This document shows positions 61,214 through 64,000 of a stretch of 64,000 nt of DNA, piece by piece. Source of the stretch: Thraustochytrium sp. TN22. Lineage: Eukaryota; Sar; Bigyra; Thraustochytrida; Thraustochytriidae. The notes beneath the pieces are model-generated. The model saw only the letters and a list, made by a program, of their open reading frames with translations. It made no database searches and was not told the origin of the DNA. Position 1 is the first letter of the stretch; the number at the start of each line of letters is the position of its first letter. The DNA is taken from positions 51,614-115,613 of the forward strand of contig JABLUY010000076.1 in NCBI GenBank assembly GCA_013306675.1, read 5' to 3'. Position numbers and translations under genes: made by a program.

Positions 61214-64000
61214 TTAGACCAGCGAGATTTGCTTTGCTAGGCTCGGAGGACTCGATGCATTGCCAGCGTCGTCGTCTCCGTCTTCATCATCGTCCTTGGC
61301 GCCGCCGTCAAGATCATTGTCATCAGACTTGCCCTTCGACGCCAACGAAGCCCAACGGCGCAGACGGCCAGGCAGCAGAAATGCGACGAGCACTGCAACG
61401 AGCTCCGCCACAATGATGATCACCACGAGGTACAGCTGCTGCGCTTCGTACAAGAGATCCAGGTGGACCATGAGACTGACGCTGCCCAGCACCAGGAGCA
61501 GCAGCAGGGAGACCTGGTGAATGAAAAAGGTGCTGCCGTCCGCAAACGGGTCCGCCCTACCCGACAGGGAAATGAAGATGACGCAGCACGCCGTGAAGAA
61601 AAAGGCGCCGCCCGCCGCCGACGTCTGGAACACCAGCAGGAACACAGAGGAGAGCACGAGACGCTGGAAGAGGTCAAAGCTCACGAACCACTCCAGCGAG
61701 TGCCGATACGGGTCTCGCAGAAAGGCCGTCGATTCGACGAGCGCGTGCGCATACGAGTCCTGCTCGGCGTGCAGGCGCTGCCGTGCGAGGCGACCGCCCA
61801 CCACGAAGAGCGCCACTGTGCCGATCGGGTACACGGCGAACATGACGCCGGCGTAGACACGTGCTCTTTGACTGGCGGCCGAGTCGTAGTCGATGGAGTA
61901 GTCCGCGCGCAGCGCGCGGAACGGCGCGTCGTCGCCGGCGAAGCGGGGCATGGCGTGGTACAAAAAGGTCTCGGTGAGCGTCTTGGCGATGCCGATGTAG
62001 AAGAAGAGCAGAATCTGGAAGCCGAGCCAGATGGCAAACTTGAGCGCCGCCAGCGTCGGCTTGGCGCGCGGCCTGCGCCAGATGGCCAAGATCACGACCA
62101 GGCCCATGAGCGCGATGGCGGCCATGGGCATGAGCGTCATGACCAGCAACTGCGCGTAGTGATGGAGCTCAAAGTAGCAGGACACCTTGATGCGGCGGAG
62201 GAGCACCGCGAGGCGCGCTTCAAAGACCGCATTGAGCGTGAGCGCCACGGTCTCCGGGAGCAGCTCGGTGGTCTTGATGAACTGTGAGGCGAGCTGGTAG
62301 AAGGCAATGACGATGCGCAGCTTGTCGCCGAAGGTGTGCACCAAGGTCGAAGTGATGCGCCTGCCGGTGGTGGCGGAGCGAGGCATCGGTGATTTCGAGG
62401 AGCTGAAGGAGCTGCCCGTTGGTGCCACGTCCGGCTGGGACGCAGCACGGTGTCTCGATCGGCCCCGGCAGCAGAGGCAGCACCGCTTGACCATGGCGAG
62501 GAGCGCCTCGAGACGTTCCGCGCCGCTGCGGCGGCGGTCAGGCGCGTAGATCCCGAGTAGGTAGGCGCGCAGCGTGAGCGCCGCAGGCGTAGCAACGATG
62601 AGACAGGCCAGGGTCACCATGCTGTACCAGAGTGATCTATCGCGACGGTCGCGAGCCTCCGTACACGGCTGGCACAGACCGTCGCGATTGGCGAAGCCGA
62701 CGTCGCACTCCGTGCAGAGCACGCCCTGATGGTGCGGCGCGCAGTACCTGCCAGCGACATCCCCGCCAGTGCAGGCGTCTCGGGCCGGGCAAGCCAGGAA
62801 GTCGTTGCTCTGGTTCGAGATGCGCCAAAAGCCGGGCCGCAGCGGTAGGTTCTCCAGCTGCAGCCCGGCCCTGGAGCAGTTGAGCGCGTCTGAGAGTCCG
62901 GCCTCGGCGCACTGCAGCACCGAGCCGCCGATGTTCACGGATCCGGCGCCCGCCACGCAGTCGTCGATCGTGAGCGCGCCTGCTCTGAGCGTGGCGGGCA
63001 GATCCGCAGGACAAGCGTTGCAGGTGTCCTCCTCGGTCGGATGTCTGTAGAAGTTGTGCGCGCAGACGCAGACGCCGTCCACCGGCTCGCGGTCCGCGGC
63101 GCACTCGCAGAGGCTGGCGGAGTCGGCACCCAAGCGCGGCGTGAGCGCCCCAAGGGGTGAGCAGGCCGTGCAGGCCGTGCTGTGGTCGAGCGCGTCACTG
63201 TATGCACCGAGCGGGCACAGGCGGCAGCTGCTCGCCTCCTCGTCCACGTACTGTCCAGCGGGGCAGTCGCAGCGGAAGCTGGCGCCGTCGTCAAGCCAGG
63301 TGCGCACGAAGCCGTCGAGGCACTGGCAGTCGTCCAGGACGAGCGGGATCGGGAAGGCGCGCTTCTCAAGCGTGCGCGAGAAGGCCGGGCAGGCCTGGTC
63401 GCAGTCACGACCATAAACATCGTCGCGCGTGCAGCGCTCGCATGCGACGCCCTGGAAGGTGGCCTGGTCGTAACATGCGCAGGTGCCCACGATGGACCAG
63501 GTATCGTCGTCCACGGTGCTGGGGAGCACGAGGTCGAGCAGACCGCGCTCCACGGCGCTGAGCGACTCGTGCGAGAAGAAGTTGGGCTGAACGCAAATGC
63601 CGCGGAAGGAGCAGGCGGACAGGCAGTCGCGCGCCGTGTTCATGATACTCTTGGTCGAAGCCGAAGACGAAGGCGTCGAGGTCGCCGTCCAGGTCGACGT
63701 CAAAGAGACCAAGTATGCGGGTCGTTTCGACCGTGAAGTCGAGGCTTCGCTTGACCAAGACTGGCACACCGTCGGTGTCGAGTCCCTCGTTGCGCAGGTA
63801 GAAGAGCGGGGTGCTCCGTGCGTGCCAGGGCATGAGATCGAGTCGGCCATCCTGATCGAAGTCATGGAGGGCGAGGCTGGCAAGGTCGTCTATGACGTAT
63901 TCAAGCTTTATGGGGCTGAGTTCGATGCCACCGAAGATGTCCCGCAAGAGCGGCACCGGCGTGGCAAAGACAGGCCGCGTCGCATCGCCGACGTTGCGCA
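61214..64000 (-). pseudogene. second receptor copy, frameshifted by an 8-bp deletion, runs off the window
   Basis: Partial. Same gene as 54685-59229, in the same orientation, with near-identical DNA over about 61480-64000. Compared with the intact copy, 8 bp (GCGAAGCG, 57140-57147) are missing at 63644/63645, so the FG-GAP part (DFDQDGRLDLMPW, DVDLDGDLDAFVF) and the Cys-rich/membrane part are in different frames. From the ATG at 63643 a frame of 809 codons reads intact through all membrane helices to the stop at 61214. The last 80 codons are clearly diverged (LDLLYEAQQLYLVVIIIVAE against LEILSESLQVDFVVIIIVVE). It could be a pseudogene, an assembly error, or a translatable truncated form. The 5' end lies beyond 64000. 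Confidence 0.8.

Overview
The window is 64 kb of very GC-rich nuclear DNA from a eukaryote. Genes are large and mostly intron-free, a spliceosomal intron can be argued in one gene, one tRNA gene carries a canonical nuclear-type intron with a Pol III oligo-T stop, and the intergenic DNA is full of tetranucleotide arrays and minisatellites. The gene set (plant-type arogenate dehydrogenase, cyclic-nucleotide-binding kinases, SPRY/UBA/HECT ligase, FG-GAP plus cysteine-rich multi-pass receptors) would fit a GC-rich stramenopile such as a thraustochytrid. That placement is inference; no rRNA or organelle marker is present to test it.

Layout. 1-4.5 kb is gene-poor and decayed: diverged tandem repeats, an AT-rich island (2476-2671) flanked by ~200-bp inverted arms, and a multiply frameshifted subtilisin-family (S8) protease relic on the minus strand. 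4.9-7.5 kb holds a nuclease-fold plus kinase-fold protein of the Crinkler/FunK1-like type, broken by a 7-bp tandem duplication. 9.3-17 kb is metabolic and repair: a natural fusion of prephenate/arogenate dehydratase, ACT, arogenate dehydrogenase and aminotransferase (+); ERCC1 (-) whose ATG lies 6 bp from the ATG of a UAA/SLC35B-like transporter (+); and a halohydrin-dehalogenase-like SDR (-) whose diagnostic motif is completed only when a 244-nt intron is removed. 19.7-26.5 kb carries a tail-anchored BNIP3/NIX-like protein, a DUF4442 thioesterase-like protein, an unknown membrane protein (-) and a GRWD1/Rrb1 ribosome-biogenesis WD protein. 27.6-31.2 kb is a single polypeptide with two cyclic-nucleotide-binding domains, a CaMKK-like kinase and a PP2C phosphatase. 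It converges on a 15.2-kb intron-free giant HECT ubiquitin ligase (-, 31.6-46.7 kb). 47.2-53.8 kb has a cytochrome-b5/MAPR-like protein, tRNA-Thr(UGU), an acyl-CoA dehydrogenase, and two unknown proteins. 54-64 kb is a head-to-tail array (-) of FG-GAP/cysteine-rich/multi-TM receptors: a relic, an intact copy and a nearly identical copy carrying an 8-bp deletion and running off the window end.

The genes are not an operon and mostly act separately. The most interesting points are the halohydrin-dehalogenase signature in a eukaryotic gene, the one-polypeptide route from prephenate to both Phe and Tyr precursors, the cNMP-kinase-phosphatase fusion, the BNIP3-type mitophagy-receptor candidate, and the nuclease-kinase effector-like gene. 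All assignments come from reading motifs by eye; no database search was possible.
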